Below, one piece after another: positions 18,032 to 27,219 of a stretch of DNA of 64,000 bases; position 1 is the first letter of the stretch, and each line of letters starts with the position of its first letter. Origin of the DNA: DATDAW01 sp036525185 (lineage in GTDB: Bacteria > Verrucomicrobiota > Verrucomicrobiia > Chthoniobacterales > DASVRZ01); the NCBI GenBank assembly GCA_036525185.1, contig DATDAW010000030.1, forward strand, positions 25,718 to 89,717, written 5' to 3'. The position numbers and the translations under genes were made by a program. The notes under the pieces were generated by a model that saw only the letters and a program-made list of their open reading frames with translations, searched no databases and was not told the DNA's origin.

Positions 18032-19191
18032 AACTCCTGTTTTTATGCGCATCCGTTGAGCCCGGCCGTGACGGTGTCGGCGACTACACGCGCCGCGTCG
18101 CGACCGAGTGCGCTGCTCGCAACCACGAAGCCGCTATTGTCGCCCTTAACGACGAGCACAGCGCTGGAGCGTCCGACGAGAACGACGACGGCGTCCGCAT
18201 CCTGCGGCTGTCGCGGGATTTGTCATGGAAAGAGCGGATTTCGAGAACCATCGCGCGAGTCACCGACGTCGGCCCAGATTGGACGAGCTGGCAATTTGTA
18301 CCATACGGATATCATCCAAAGGGACTGTCGCAGCCGGCCTTACTCGATCTCGCCAGCGCTCTTGGCCGCGCACGCGGTCACATTATGTTTCATGAGCTTT
18401 GGAATGACCTCGCTATCGGTGAATCCACTCGTCTAAAACTCATTGGGTGGATGCAACGGCGCGGTATTCTTAAATTTCTCAAACACCTGGCCCCTGTCCT
18501 CGTGCATACGTCCAACGAAGCTTACGCTGCTGTTCTCACTCGAGAGAATTATCATGCACGCGTTCTGCCGCTGTTTGGAAATGTGCCCATCGCCGCTGCA
18601 CCCTCTCCCGTGTGCCGGGCAAAAACACTTAGCTTTCTGCCCGCCCCGCAACCTCTGGAGGATCGGGGCGGCGACCCATTTTTCATTGGCGTGACATTCG
18701 GCACCTTGCATCCTCAATGGAAATCAGAAGCGACAGCCGCGTGGATGCGTAAGACGGCTGCCGAACTCGGCCGGCAACCAGCATTACTCATCTCCGGGCG
18801 TGCCGGAGCCAACGCTGTAATTGTTAAAACCGTTTTTTCAAACGCAGGCATCGCCACCGTCGAAACCGGGGAACAGGACGCCAATACTATCTCCACGATT
18901 CTTCAGGGTGCGGATATCGGCATCGTGTCCAGTCCATGGGCGCTCGTCGGCAAAAGCGGCGCGGCTTCCGCGATGCGTGATCACGGTCTGCCCGTGGTCG
19001 TTCCCCGCGATGACTGGCGGCTTCAGAAAGGTCCCATTTCGGGCCCTCCACGGGATTCATTGCTCGCTCGCCTGGCTGATCTCGCCACCCCGGAAGCGAC
19101 CCTGCGTTGGCTCGCGCTGCGGCAGGCACCACGGTCCAGGCTCTCGCCTGTCGTCGACGATTTCCTTGGTCAACTGGAAAAGGCTCGATGA
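18028..19191 (+). CDS. GT4-like glycosyltransferase (TTG start)
   Basis: TTG at 18028 is chosen as the start: it overlaps the upstream TGA (TTGA) and opens exactly on the conserved first strand KLLFLCASVEPGRDGVGDYT, the GVGDYT loop being typical of GT-B proteins. Upstream in-frame codons (ATG at 17944) lie inside the preceding gene. The 387-residue protein has HIMFHELWNDLAIGES and a donor domain from FIGVTFGTLHPQW, but the C-terminal E-x7-E site is not intact (SSPWALVGKSGAASAMRDHG). It may be a divergent or inactive GT4. Confidence 0.7.
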   Translation: MKLLFLCASVEPGRDGVGDYTRRVATECAARNHEAAIVALNDEHSAGASDENDDGVRILRLSRDLSWKERISRTIARVTDVGPDWTSWQFVPYGYHPKGLSQPALLDLASALGRARGHIMFHELWNDLAIGESTRLKLIGWMQRRGILKFLKHLAPVLVHTSNEAYAAVLTRENYHARVLPLFGNVPIAAAPSPVCRAKTLSFLPAPQPLEDRGGDPFFIGVTFGTLHPQWKSEATAAWMRKTAAELGRQPALLISGRAGANAVIVKTVFSNAGIATVETGEQDANTISTILQGADIGIVSSPWALVGKSGAASAMRDHGLPVVVPRDDWRLQKGPISGPPRDSLLARLADLATPEATLRWLALRQAPRSRLSPVVDDFLGQLEKAR

Positions 19192-19260
19192 GACAAATCC
19201 TCATGCCGTATTTGTTCGGCACTCCGCACTAACCTCTACCGCACGACTCCCATCAGAATA

Positions 19261-20295
19261 TTGTTAAACAGTTACGTTTTCGCTCCCCTTGTCGGCGGAA
19301 TCGAAACCGTGTCCGCCCTTCTAGCGCAGGCTTTCGTTTCAAAGGGGCACGAAGTTGCTGTGGTGACTCAAACACCAGCCGCCACGGCGTCCGAGCCGAG
19401 CCGCAACTACCAGGTCCTGCGCCAGCCGTCTCCCCAACAACTGATGACCATCACGGCATGGTGTGATGTCTTCTTTCAGAATAATATCAGCTTGCAAGGA
19501 ATCTGGCCTTTGGCGTTGAAAAGAAAACCCTGGATAGTTACTCATCAGACATGGATAGCGCGGGACGACGGTACGCGGAACTGGAGAGATCAATTGAAGC
19601 GATCTTTGTTACCCTTCGGAACATCGGTTGCGATCAGTCCGGCCATTGCCTCACAGTTGCCGGTCCCTTCTCTCGTCATCCCTAATCCGTATGACGAATC
19701 TGTTTTCACGATCGATCCGATCATACGGAGGGATCGCGATCTGATCTTTGTGGGTCGCCTGGTAAGCTCGAAAGGCGTCGACCTTCTCCTTGAAGCGCTA
19801 AGCGCACTGCGCCTCAAAGGGCTGCGTCCCACTACGACCATTGTCGGCGCCGGACCCGAACTGGATCATCTAAAGGAAATGGCCATTGCAAATAGCTTGG
19901 AGGATCAGGTGGAATTCGCAGGAAAACTCGGCGGCAAACCACTTGCCACTATATTGAGCCGCCACAGAATTCTGGTCGTCCCGTCCCGCTGGCAAGAGCC
20001 CTTCGGCGTCGTTGCCTTGGAAGGAATTGCCTGTGGCTGCGCCGTGATTGGCTCTAACGGTGGTGGCCTTCCAGACGCTATCGGCCCCTGCGGTATTACG
20101 TTTGAAAACAACGACTCATCGGCCATGGCTCGCGCCATTGAAGAGCTCGTAACCAATCCTGACCGAATTGGAGCATTGCAGAAACCCCGGCAGGAGCATC
20201 TTCAGAGACACAGTTCAAAAGTTATTGCCAGCGACTATTTGAAACTATTTTTATCGGTTCTTGGACGCAACGGCCAGCACAATCCGCCCATATGA
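19261..20295 (+). CDS. GT4 family glycosyltransferase (start uncertain)
   Basis: Placed at TTG 19261, but the conserved first strand begins three codons earlier, where ATC-AGA-ATA reads I-R-I in place of the usual M-R-I; no ATG, GTG or TTG occurs between the upstream in-frame TGA (19189) and 19261. The 344-residue product has FAPLVGGIETVSALLAQAF, VTHQTWIARDDG, a donor domain from LIFVGRLVSSKGVDLLLEAL, and PSRWQEPFGVVALEGIACG (E-x7-E). It is a complete GT4 enzyme; only the first few residues are in doubt. Confidence 0.82.
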   Translation: MLNSYVFAPLVGGIETVSALLAQAFVSKGHEVAVVTQTPAATASEPSRNYQVLRQPSPQQLMTITAWCDVFFQNNISLQGIWPLALKRKPWIVTHQTWIARDDGTRNWRDQLKRSLLPFGTSVAISPAIASQLPVPSLVIPNPYDESVFTIDPIIRRDRDLIFVGRLVSSKGVDLLLEALSALRLKGLRPTTTIVGAGPELDHLKEMAIANSLEDQVEFAGKLGGKPLATILSRHRILVVPSRWQEPFGVVALEGIACGCAVIGSNGGGLPDAIGPCGITFENNDSSAMARAIEELVTNPDRIGALQKPRQEHLQRHSSKVIASDYLKLFLSVLGRNGQHNPPI

Positions 20296-21527
20296 TTCTG
20301 TTCTCACACCCCACGGGAAATGCCAATGTCCGGAACGCCGCTCTTGGGCTGCAGCGGTCCGGCTTGTTAGGCGAATTCTGGACCTGTGTTTGCAACCGCA
20401 GTGATTCCCGGCTGGACCGTCTATTGCCCCCCAGTCTGTCGCGTCAGTTGCGCCGCCGCAAATATCCTGCTGAACTGGAACCGCTTATCCGTACCCAACC
20501 GTTCCGGGAAATCGGTCGCCTCCTGTCCTCACGCGCCGGTCTTTCATTTGCCGTCCGGCATGAAACAGGTCCGTTCAGTGTTGATGCGGTCTATCGATCA
20601 CTGGACCATCGGGTGAGCAGAAGACTTCGAACCACCGAGTTTAGCGCAGTTTACAGCTATGAAGACGGTGCCGAATTTACGTTCCGTGAGGCTGCAAAAC
20701 GTAACGTGCGCCGTTTTTACGATCTTCCAATTGGCTACTGGAAGGCCGCTCGCAAGCTCCTACTGGAAGAAGCGGCATCGGAACCGGACTGGGCCATGAC
20801 GCTCATCGGCAATCGAGATAGTGCGGAAAAGACCGCACGCAAAGATGCCGAACTCGAGCTGGCGGATGTGATCCTGGTCGCCAGTTCTTTCACAAAAAAA
20901 ACGCTGGAAACGGCTTCTCCATTTCGTGGGAAAGTGGTTGTGATCCCTTACGGGGCGCCGTGTCCGCAGAATATCGATCACCGCGCTCCGCGGCGAGATG
21001 GCGGCGCACTAAAAGTCCTGTTCGTGGGCTCCTTGCAACAACGCAAAGGCCTCAGTTATTTGTTTCGAGCGATAAAGGAACTCGGGAATTCAGCGACATT
21101 AACCGTTATTGGAACACCCCCGGCCGTCGAGTGCCCCGCTTTAACGCGAGCACTCGAAACGGCGCGCTGGATCAGCACATGCGCGCATGACGAAGTACTC
21201 ACCGAAATGACCAGGCACGATGTGTTTGTCTTTCCATCGCTATTCGAAGGGTTTGGGCTGGTTCTGCTTGAAGCACTCGCGATGGGTTTGCCAATCATTG
21301 CGACTGCGCATACTGCTGCGCCGGATATTATCCAGGACGGAGTCGAAGGTTTTATTGTCCCGATTCGTTCCAGCGAAGCCATTGCCGAGCGTCTACTCAT
21401 GTTGCACCGCGACCGGGACCGGCTGGATGCAATGTCCAGCGCTGCACGAATACGTGCCACGCAATTCCGATGGGAGTCCTATCAAAAAAACCTGGCAACC
21501 GCCGTTGGCTGTTCCCTAACAAGCTAG
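20292..21527 (+). CDS. GT4 family glycosyltransferase
   Basis: A 411-residue GT-B enzyme whose ATG overlaps the stop of the preceding gene (ATGA). The N-terminal domain opens MILFSHPTGNANVRNAALGL; VRRFYDLPIGYWKAARKLL lies in the acceptor domain; and the donor domain holds LKVLFVGSLQQRKGLSYLF and FVFPSLFEGFGLVLLEALAM with the E-x7-E pair, followed by AAPDIIQDGVEGFIV. This is a typical intact GT4. It is followed after 14 nt by the polytopic membrane protein gene. Confidence 0.88.
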   Translation: MILFSHPTGNANVRNAALGLQRSGLLGEFWTCVCNRSDSRLDRLLPPSLSRQLRRRKYPAELEPLIRTQPFREIGRLLSSRAGLSFAVRHETGPFSVDAVYRSLDHRVSRRLRTTEFSAVYSYEDGAEFTFREAAKRNVRRFYDLPIGYWKAARKLLLEEAASEPDWAMTLIGNRDSAEKTARKDAELELADVILVASSFTKKTLETASPFRGKVVVIPYGAPCPQNIDHRAPRRDGGALKVLFVGSLQQRKGLSYLFRAIKELGNSATLTVIGTPPAVECPALTRALETARWISTCAHDEVLTEMTRHDVFVFPSLFEGFGLVLLEALAMGLPIIATAHTAAPDIIQDGVEGFIVPIRSSEAIAERLLMLHRDRDRLDAMSSAARIRATQFRWESYQKNLATAVGCSLTS

Positions 21528-21541
21528 CACTCATTTCTCAG

Positions 21542-22984
21542 ATGGCGACTCCCTCTCATACCGAAAAGACAACCCGTGCCGCTTCGCAAGTGCCTCGGAT
21601 TTCACCGGGTCTAAAAATGCTCCGTCGGCTCATTTATCTTTATGCCTTTTTTCTCATCTTTGAAGGTGGATTTAGAAAATGGTTTTTGCCAGGGCTGGCC
21701 ACGCCTCTCCTTATTGTGCGGGACCCCGTAGTCGTCCTGTGCATTTTCCAGGCTTTGAAAATTGGTCTTTTCCGGTGGAACGGATGGCTCACACTTACGG
21801 CACTTCTCGCGGTAGTCACAGCTGCTCTTGCTATGACGTTTGGGCACGGAAACGTGATGATTACTATCTTCGGGATTCGCAGTAATTACCTTCACATACC
21901 GATGATTTTCATTATCGGGCGGGCATTTGACTATCAGGAAGTATGCCGTATGGGGCGGTATATTCTTTGGGCAAGCATCCCGATGACTATCGTGCTCTGT
22001 ATGCAGTTCAATTCACCACCAGATGCAGTGGTTAACGTGGGCGTGGGAGGGATAGGAACGTCCACGTTTGATGGAACCATGGGTTATCGGCGGCCGTCCG
22101 CGATGTTCAGCTTTGTAAACGGGTCCGCACAATTCTATACTCTCGCTGCGAGTTTCCTTTTTTTGGCTTTGCTGCAGAAAATAGGCGTACCGTGGTGGCT
22201 GCTGATGCTCTCCAGCGTGGCAATCCTCGCTTCCATTCCATTCTCCATCAGCCGGTTGCTGTTCTTTGGCATCGCAATAGTCGCAGTTGGAACCGCCTTC
22301 TCTGTGGTGATTGCGCATCGCAGAATACTGTGGCTGGTCCGTGGGGCCATTGTCTTAGGAATTGTAATCGCGGCGTTATTCACCATACCGGGACTCGAGA
22401 CGCCTCGGAAAGTGTTCATGCACCGCTGGGAGGTCGCAGCGCAAGATGAACAGGCGGGCGGCGGCGCCATCTGGGGAAGAACCATCAAGGGAACTGCCAT
22501 GCAGCTTTCGGGATTGTTCGAAACGGACATTTTCGGCAGTGGCCTGGGTTTTGGTACAAACGTGGCCTCGAGTATGCTTACCGGCGATCGCGGTTATTTG
22601 ATAGCCGAAGGCGAATGGGCACGTTGCGTAGGAGAGTTGGGCCCCATATTTGGATTCCTGTTTATCGCATTGCGAGCAGGTCTCGCCATCATGCTATTCT
22701 ATCGATCCTGTATAACTGCAAAACTCAGGAACAACGTCGCGGCTCTCATTCTCTGGTTTGGTTCCGCACACGTACTGGTCCAGGGACAATGGGGCCAGCC
22801 GACCGCACAAGGATTTGCCACTCTCAGTGCTGGACTTGTATTGGCAGCATGCAATCTTCCAAAAACCGCGCCAACGAAAAAATCCTCCCCAAAACCGATG
22901 AAATCACTGTCCACTGCCAAACGCAGGCGGCGCGTTGCTTTGATTCCGGAGACTGGTACTGCATCCCCCGCAGTCAATAGCTAA
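21542..22984 (+). CDS. Polytopic membrane protein, O-antigen polymerase-like
   Basis: A 480-residue integral membrane protein starting at ATG 21542. At least nine hydrophobic segments can be seen, from LIYLYAFFLIFEGGFRKWFL through ILWLVRGAIVLGIVIAALF to FIALRAGLAIMLFY, with a polar C-terminal tail rich in lysine and threonine. The SISRLLFFG stretch and a large loop after the eighth segment (GRTIKGTAMQL, then TDIFGSGLGFGTN) recall Wzy/O-antigen ligase loops. Being inside the glycosyltransferase operon, it is the best candidate for the repeat-unit polymerase, but no diagnostic motif is present. Confidence 0.6.
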   Translation: MATPSHTEKTTRAASQVPRISPGLKMLRRLIYLYAFFLIFEGGFRKWFLPGLATPLLIVRDPVVVLCIFQALKIGLFRWNGWLTLTALLAVVTAALAMTFGHGNVMITIFGIRSNYLHIPMIFIIGRAFDYQEVCRMGRYILWASIPMTIVLCMQFNSPPDAVVNVGVGGIGTSTFDGTMGYRRPSAMFSFVNGSAQFYTLAASFLFLALLQKIGVPWWLLMLSSVAILASIPFSISRLLFFGIAIVAVGTAFSVVIAHRRILWLVRGAIVLGIVIAALFTIPGLETPRKVFMHRWEVAAQDEQAGGGAIWGRTIKGTAMQLSGLFETDIFGSGLGFGTNVASSMLTGDRGYLIAEGEWARCVGELGPIFGFLFIALRAGLAIMLFYRSCITAKLRNNVAALILWFGSAHVLVQGQWGQPTAQGFATLSAGLVLAACNLPKTAPTKKSSPKPMKSLSTAKRRRRVALIPETGTASPAVNS

Positions 22985-24156
22985 TGCATCTGGTTCTGTT
23001 ATGCCATCCACCTGCGCTTGGATCAGCAAGCATGCCGCGATTCGCTCGTTTTATAGGTGAGGGCATGGCGGAACGCGGGCATACGGTCGAATACTGGACT
23101 TCGCCGGCGAAATGCAGTGCGTTCCCTAAACTGCAGGGAAACATTCGAAAATGGCTGGGCTATGTGGATCAGTATCTGCTGTTCCCACCTATTCTTCGCA
23201 AACGACTTCGCAAAGCGCAGCGCGACTGGCTGATAGTGGTCACTGATCAAGCCCTGGGGATGTGGGTTCCGTTTGTGAAAAGCCTCCCGCACGCGGTTCA
23301 TTGCCACGATTTTTTAGCTGAGCGTTCCGGCCGCGGTGAGTTCGTAGAAAACCCAACACGCCTGACCGGCCGCTGCTATCAAAAGCTCATTCGCAGAGGA
23401 TACCAGCAGGCGAGGAATTTTATTTGTGTTTCGCACAAGACCATGGAGGATTTGCGCAGGTTCCTGGCGATGCCACCACAACGAAGTGAAGTGTTGCACA
23501 ACGGGCTGAACTATCCCTTTTCGCCCTTGGAACGGAAAAGCGCGCTGAGGCGCTTGGAGAACGTACTCCCCGACGATGCACAACGCGGATACGTTCTGCA
23601 CGTCGGAGGTGACCAATGGTACAAGAACCGGACAGGCGTAATGGCCATCTATTGCGAATATGCAAGACGTTTCGCGGACCCGCTTCCACTCCTCATGGTT
23701 GGCTCCAAACCAAGCCCGACCCTGCAGAAGCTAGCAGCCGAATGCAACGGGAATGGCACAATCCATTTCCTGCCGGGCATCTCAGACGCGATGCTCCACG
23801 CTGCCTATTGCGCAGCCGATGTCCTCCTTTTTCCGTCCCTCGAGGAAGGATTTGGCTGGCCGATCGTCGAAGCCCAAGCTTGTGGCTGCCTTGTTTTAAC
23901 CACCGGCCATGCGCCTATGACAGAGGTTGGTGGTAACGCGGCTTTCTATCTGCCTCGCAGACCGGCGGGGTCGTCCACCACCTGCAAGACATGGGCCGCT
24001 GAATGTGCCCAGACGCTCGAAAACGTTCTTTCCATGCCGCCGTCTGCAAGACTGGACAAGATCTCTGCCGGACTCGCCAATGCCGCACGATTTGATTCCA
24101 GGACAATCCTGGATCGCTTGGAAGCTCTATACGCACAAATCATTGCCAATCCGTAA
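22984..24156 (+). CDS. GT4 family glycosyltransferase
   Basis: A 390-residue enzyme whose ATG shares one base with the upstream TAA. MHLVLLCHPPALGSASMPRF opens the acceptor domain, and HAVHCHDFLAERSGRGEF provides its central loop. The donor domain begins GYVLHVGGDQWYKNRTGVM, and VLLFPSLEEGFGWPIVEAQA carries the E-x7-E site, with TGHAPMTEVGGNAAFYL after it, as in mannosyltransferases of the GT4 group. Complete and soluble. Confidence 0.88.
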   Translation: MHLVLLCHPPALGSASMPRFARFIGEGMAERGHTVEYWTSPAKCSAFPKLQGNIRKWLGYVDQYLLFPPILRKRLRKAQRDWLIVVTDQALGMWVPFVKSLPHAVHCHDFLAERSGRGEFVENPTRLTGRCYQKLIRRGYQQARNFICVSHKTMEDLRRFLAMPPQRSEVLHNGLNYPFSPLERKSALRRLENVLPDDAQRGYVLHVGGDQWYKNRTGVMAIYCEYARRFADPLPLLMVGSKPSPTLQKLAAECNGNGTIHFLPGISDAMLHAAYCAADVLLFPSLEEGFGWPIVEAQACGCLVLTTGHAPMTEVGGNAAFYLPRRPAGSSTTCKTWAAECAQTLENVLSMPPSARLDKISAGLANAARFDSRTILDRLEALYAQIIANP

Positions 24157-24167
24157 CCCGTCAAGTC

Positions 24168-25382
24168 ATGCGGCTACTCCACGTCTTTCAAACACTCAAT
24201 CCTGCGACCGGCGGACCGGTCGAAGCCTTTAAGCAGAGCCTGGTTCATTTTCTTGAACGCGGATGGAGCATCGACGTGGTCTCTCTGGATCCGCCGAATG
24301 CTCCATTTCTCGCGTCCGATGCTGCACGGGTCCATGCGATAGGACCCGGACGTACTGGTTACGGATACAGCCCCTCGCTCGTTAAGTGGCTGAAGGCCAA
24401 CGCAAATGCCTATGATTGTGTGATTGTCCATGGCATATGGGGTTTTCCGACATTCGGAACGTGGCTGGCGTTGCGCAACTCCGAGACCCCTTATATGGTC
24501 GTCCCACACGGAATGCTGGACCCCTGGTTCAAACATGCCTACCCCCTCAAACACGTAAAAAAATGGCTATACTATCTTTTTTGCGTTGGTCCGGTCCTCC
24601 GGGACGCGGCGGGCGTCGTTTTCACCTGCGACGTCGAACGTGTTCTGGCAAGAAAATCCTTCACTCCGTATCGGTGCAACGAGGTCGTAATACGTTTCGG
24701 AACATTTGGAATTCCCGACCCAACACACAACTATGCCGGTCAATTTCTCGCCCGAAATCCCTCCCTGGCTGGAAAACGAATCTTCCTCTTCCTGGGGCGA
24801 GTCCATCCCAAGAAAGGGCCCGACCTGCTACTCCACGCCATTCACGAGCTACAAAAATCGTCAAAATGGGACCCCACTTCCATGCGCCTGGTTATTGCTG
24901 GGCCGTCGGATGGTGACTACGCGAAACGTCTCAGGAATCTGGCCGTCAGCAAGAATGTTCAGGAATCGGTGTATTGGACGGGCATGCTCGAAGGCAATGA
25001 AAAATGGGGAGCCGTGCAGGCAGCCGAGGCCTTCGTCCTTCCTTCGCATCAGGAAAACTTTGGTGTCGCCGTTGCGGAATGCCTGTCCGCAGGCGTGCCG
25101 GTCTTGATTACGCACTCCATTAACATCTCGCCAGAGATTGAGGCGGACAGGGCCGGTTTGGTGGAAATGGATACGATCTCCGGGTGCATCCGGTTGCTCG
25201 AACAATGGATCGGTTTGGACCCCACAACAAAGCTTCGCATGCGACAACAAGCACGGCAGACATTTGAGCAACGCTATACATCCGCCGGCAGCGCTGAGGA
25301 TCTCGGGAACGCGATAGAAGCAAGCGTCGTCTGCCGCCGTCCTCGAGGTCTCTGCTCTCAATTTCCAGCTGTTCGCGCCTGA
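24168..25382 (+). CDS. GT4 family glycosyltransferase
   Basis: A 404-residue protein. MRLLHVFQTLNPATGGPVEA has the glycine-rich loop of the first Rossmann domain; PYMVVPHGMLDPWFKHAYPL is a characteristic HGML motif of capsule and colanic-acid type GT4 enzymes. The donor domain has IFLFLGRVHPKKGPDLLLHA and PSHQENFGVAVAECLSAGVP (E-x7-E). The stop overlaps the next start by one base (TGATG). Complete; sugar unknown. Confidence 0.9.
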   Translation: MRLLHVFQTLNPATGGPVEAFKQSLVHFLERGWSIDVVSLDPPNAPFLASDAARVHAIGPGRTGYGYSPSLVKWLKANANAYDCVIVHGIWGFPTFGTWLALRNSETPYMVVPHGMLDPWFKHAYPLKHVKKWLYYLFCVGPVLRDAAGVVFTCDVERVLARKSFTPYRCNEVVIRFGTFGIPDPTHNYAGQFLARNPSLAGKRIFLFLGRVHPKKGPDLLLHAIHELQKSSKWDPTSMRLVIAGPSDGDYAKRLRNLAVSKNVQESVYWTGMLEGNEKWGAVQAAEAFVLPSHQENFGVAVAECLSAGVPVLITHSINISPEIEADRAGLVEMDTISGCIRLLEQWIGLDPTTKLRMRQQARQTFEQRYTSAGSAEDLGNAIEASVVCRRPRGLCSQFPAVRA

Positions 25383-26518
25383 TGCGTATCGGAATCCTAC
25401 AAGGGGCTTTTCTCCCCGTGCCGCCCATTGCCGGAGGGGCGGTGGAAAAAATGTGGTTCTTACTGGGCCAGGAATTTGCTGCACGCGGTCATCGTGTCTT
25501 TCACATTTCGTCCACCCACAAGGACCTGCCGCCTACGGACACAATCGCCGGGGTTAGTCATCTGCGCATCCGTGGAGCATCAGCACCCAAATCCGTAGTC
25601 CTGTTAAAGTTGCTCGATTTTCTGTACACCTTCCGTGCCCGGCGCGTCCTTCCGGAAACCGACGTCCTTGTCACGAACACGTTTTTTGCGCCGATCGTTC
25701 TGGCAAAGCACTCGGGTATTTATGTTGATGTCGCACGAATGCCAAAGGGACAGATCCGGCTTTACCGACGGGCAGCGCGGCTCCGCGCCAATTCCTCGCC
25801 GCTCCGAGCGGCGATTCTCAAAGAAGAGCCTTTGGCTGAAAGTCGGACGTCTTTAATTCCAAATCCCCTGCCATTCTCCACACCGGAACCAGTGGACTGG
25901 TCCCTCAAGGAAAAGCGCATCCTTTATGCCGGAAGGGTTCATCCGGAAAAAGGAATCTCACTTCTTCTGGATGCTTTTTTAACCGCGAAAGCGCGGGGAC
26001 ATATGGCAGGATGGAAGCTGGAAATTGTCGGTCCTGCCGAGATTAGTTACGGTGGTGGTGGAGCCGGTTGGTTTGCAGAATTGTTGAAAAACCATCCGCA
26101 TCCCGATGTTAGCTGGCTTGGACCCATATTCGATTCGCAGCGCTTGAACGAACACTACCGTAAAGCAACGCTCTTCGTTTATCCGTCCCTTGCGGAGCGC
26201 GGTGAAACATTCGGCCTCGCGCCATTGGAGGCGATGGCGTGGGGTGCGGTTCCCATTGTATCCGACCTCGCCTGCTTCAAAGACTTTGTTAGAGCCGGCA
26301 TTAATGGTTTTACATTCCATCATCGTGCCCAGAATGCGACGAACGTCCTGGCCGACGTGTTTTCCCGGGCGACCCAAACAGATTTGAAAGAGCTGCGAGC
26401 TAACGCTACCAATGTTCGCTCGACCCACTCCCTGACACATATCGCAGAGGCGTTCCTAACCGACTTCGAACGGGTTGTTGACGGACTCCCTGCTATTTCC
26501 GCGCCCACACCCTCATGA
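25382..26518 (+). CDS. GT4 family glycosyltransferase
   Basis: A 378-residue GT-B protein starting MRIGILQGAFLPVPPIAGGA. The donor domain holds KRILYAGRVHPEKGISLLLD, then SLAERGETFGLAPLEAMAWG with the E-x7-E pair, and a GFTFHHRAQNATNVL end. A long segment with SYGGGGAGWFAELL between the two halves of the donor domain resembles GT4 enzymes of exopolysaccharide loci. It shares one base with the gene before it, and its stop is overlapped by the acetyltransferase start. Confidence 0.88.
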   Translation: MRIGILQGAFLPVPPIAGGAVEKMWFLLGQEFAARGHRVFHISSTHKDLPPTDTIAGVSHLRIRGASAPKSVVLLKLLDFLYTFRARRVLPETDVLVTNTFFAPIVLAKHSGIYVDVARMPKGQIRLYRRAARLRANSSPLRAAILKEEPLAESRTSLIPNPLPFSTPEPVDWSLKEKRILYAGRVHPEKGISLLLDAFLTAKARGHMAGWKLEIVGPAEISYGGGGAGWFAELLKNHPHPDVSWLGPIFDSQRLNEHYRKATLFVYPSLAERGETFGLAPLEAMAWGAVPIVSDLACFKDFVRAGINGFTFHHRAQNATNVLADVFSRATQTDLKELRANATNVRSTHSLTHIAEAFLTDFERVVDGLPAISAPTPS

Positions 26519-27057
26519 ATCGCGCATTTCACACACATGCCGCCTCGGGCCGTTTCCAGGGAGCGTCGCCGTGGACAATGAGTCAAAGAGTTCGTCTCGT
26601 CGCCTGGGAATATGCGTGGTCCCTCCTCTGCTCCTGGACGCCGAAACCGGCCAATCGATGGAGGTTGCTCATATTGCAGCTCTTTGGAGCGGCCATTTAC
26701 GGGACACCCTTTATTCATCAACGCGCGAGGATACAGATTCCGTGGAACATAGAACTTCGCCACCGTGCGTGCATTGGAGACCGCGCAAACCTTTACAGTC
26801 TCGACCGCATTGTCGTCTGTGAAGGAAGCGTCGTGGCGCAGGAAGCTTACCTCTGTACAGGAACGCACGATTTTGGTGACCAGACCCTTCCACTGCAAAC
26901 ATCTCCGATTCGCATTGAATCTCGGGCGTTTGTCGGAGCGCGCGCATTCATCATGCCAGGCCTGACGGTCGGTCAAAACGCTGTTGTTGGCGCTTGCTCA
27001 GTTGTTACCCGCGACGTGCCTGCAAACACAATCGTCAAGGGAAATCCAGCGTCATAG
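26515..27057 (+). CDS. WcaF-like left-handed beta-helix acetyltransferase
   Basis: A 180-residue protein of the WcaF/hexapeptide-repeat acyltransferase group that O-acetylates sugars from acetyl-CoA. WSLLCSWTPKPANRWRLLIL and LFGAAIYGTPFIHQRARIQI are the typical N-terminal helix region; imperfect hexapeptides follow, with THDF (the catalytic-type histidine) and FVGARAFIMPGLTVGQNAVV. It ends abruptly with VKGNPAS and a TAG, where family members continue as GNPA(K/R)V(I/V) plus basic residues; the codons after the TAG read RVV, so the natural tail may be cut by a point mutation. Confidence 0.82.
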   Translation: MNRAFHTHAASGRFQGASPWTMSQRVRLVAWEYAWSLLCSWTPKPANRWRLLILQLFGAAIYGTPFIHQRARIQIPWNIELRHRACIGDRANLYSLDRIVVCEGSVVAQEAYLCTGTHDFGDQTLPLQTSPIRIESRAFVGARAFIMPGLTVGQNAVVGACSVVTRDVPANTIVKGNPAS

Positions 27058-27219
27058 CGGGTCGTCCCGATTGCCCGTTTACGTCCCCCAAAACAACGGG
27101 CCGATCTGCGCCGGACTTCGCGACCTCAATTTGCCCCCGTGTCTGCGGCCATGCATTCACCGTCGTCCTCTTGATCATTTCCTTCCTAACCCTCCAATTT
27201 TAACACGCTTTCTCCCGAC

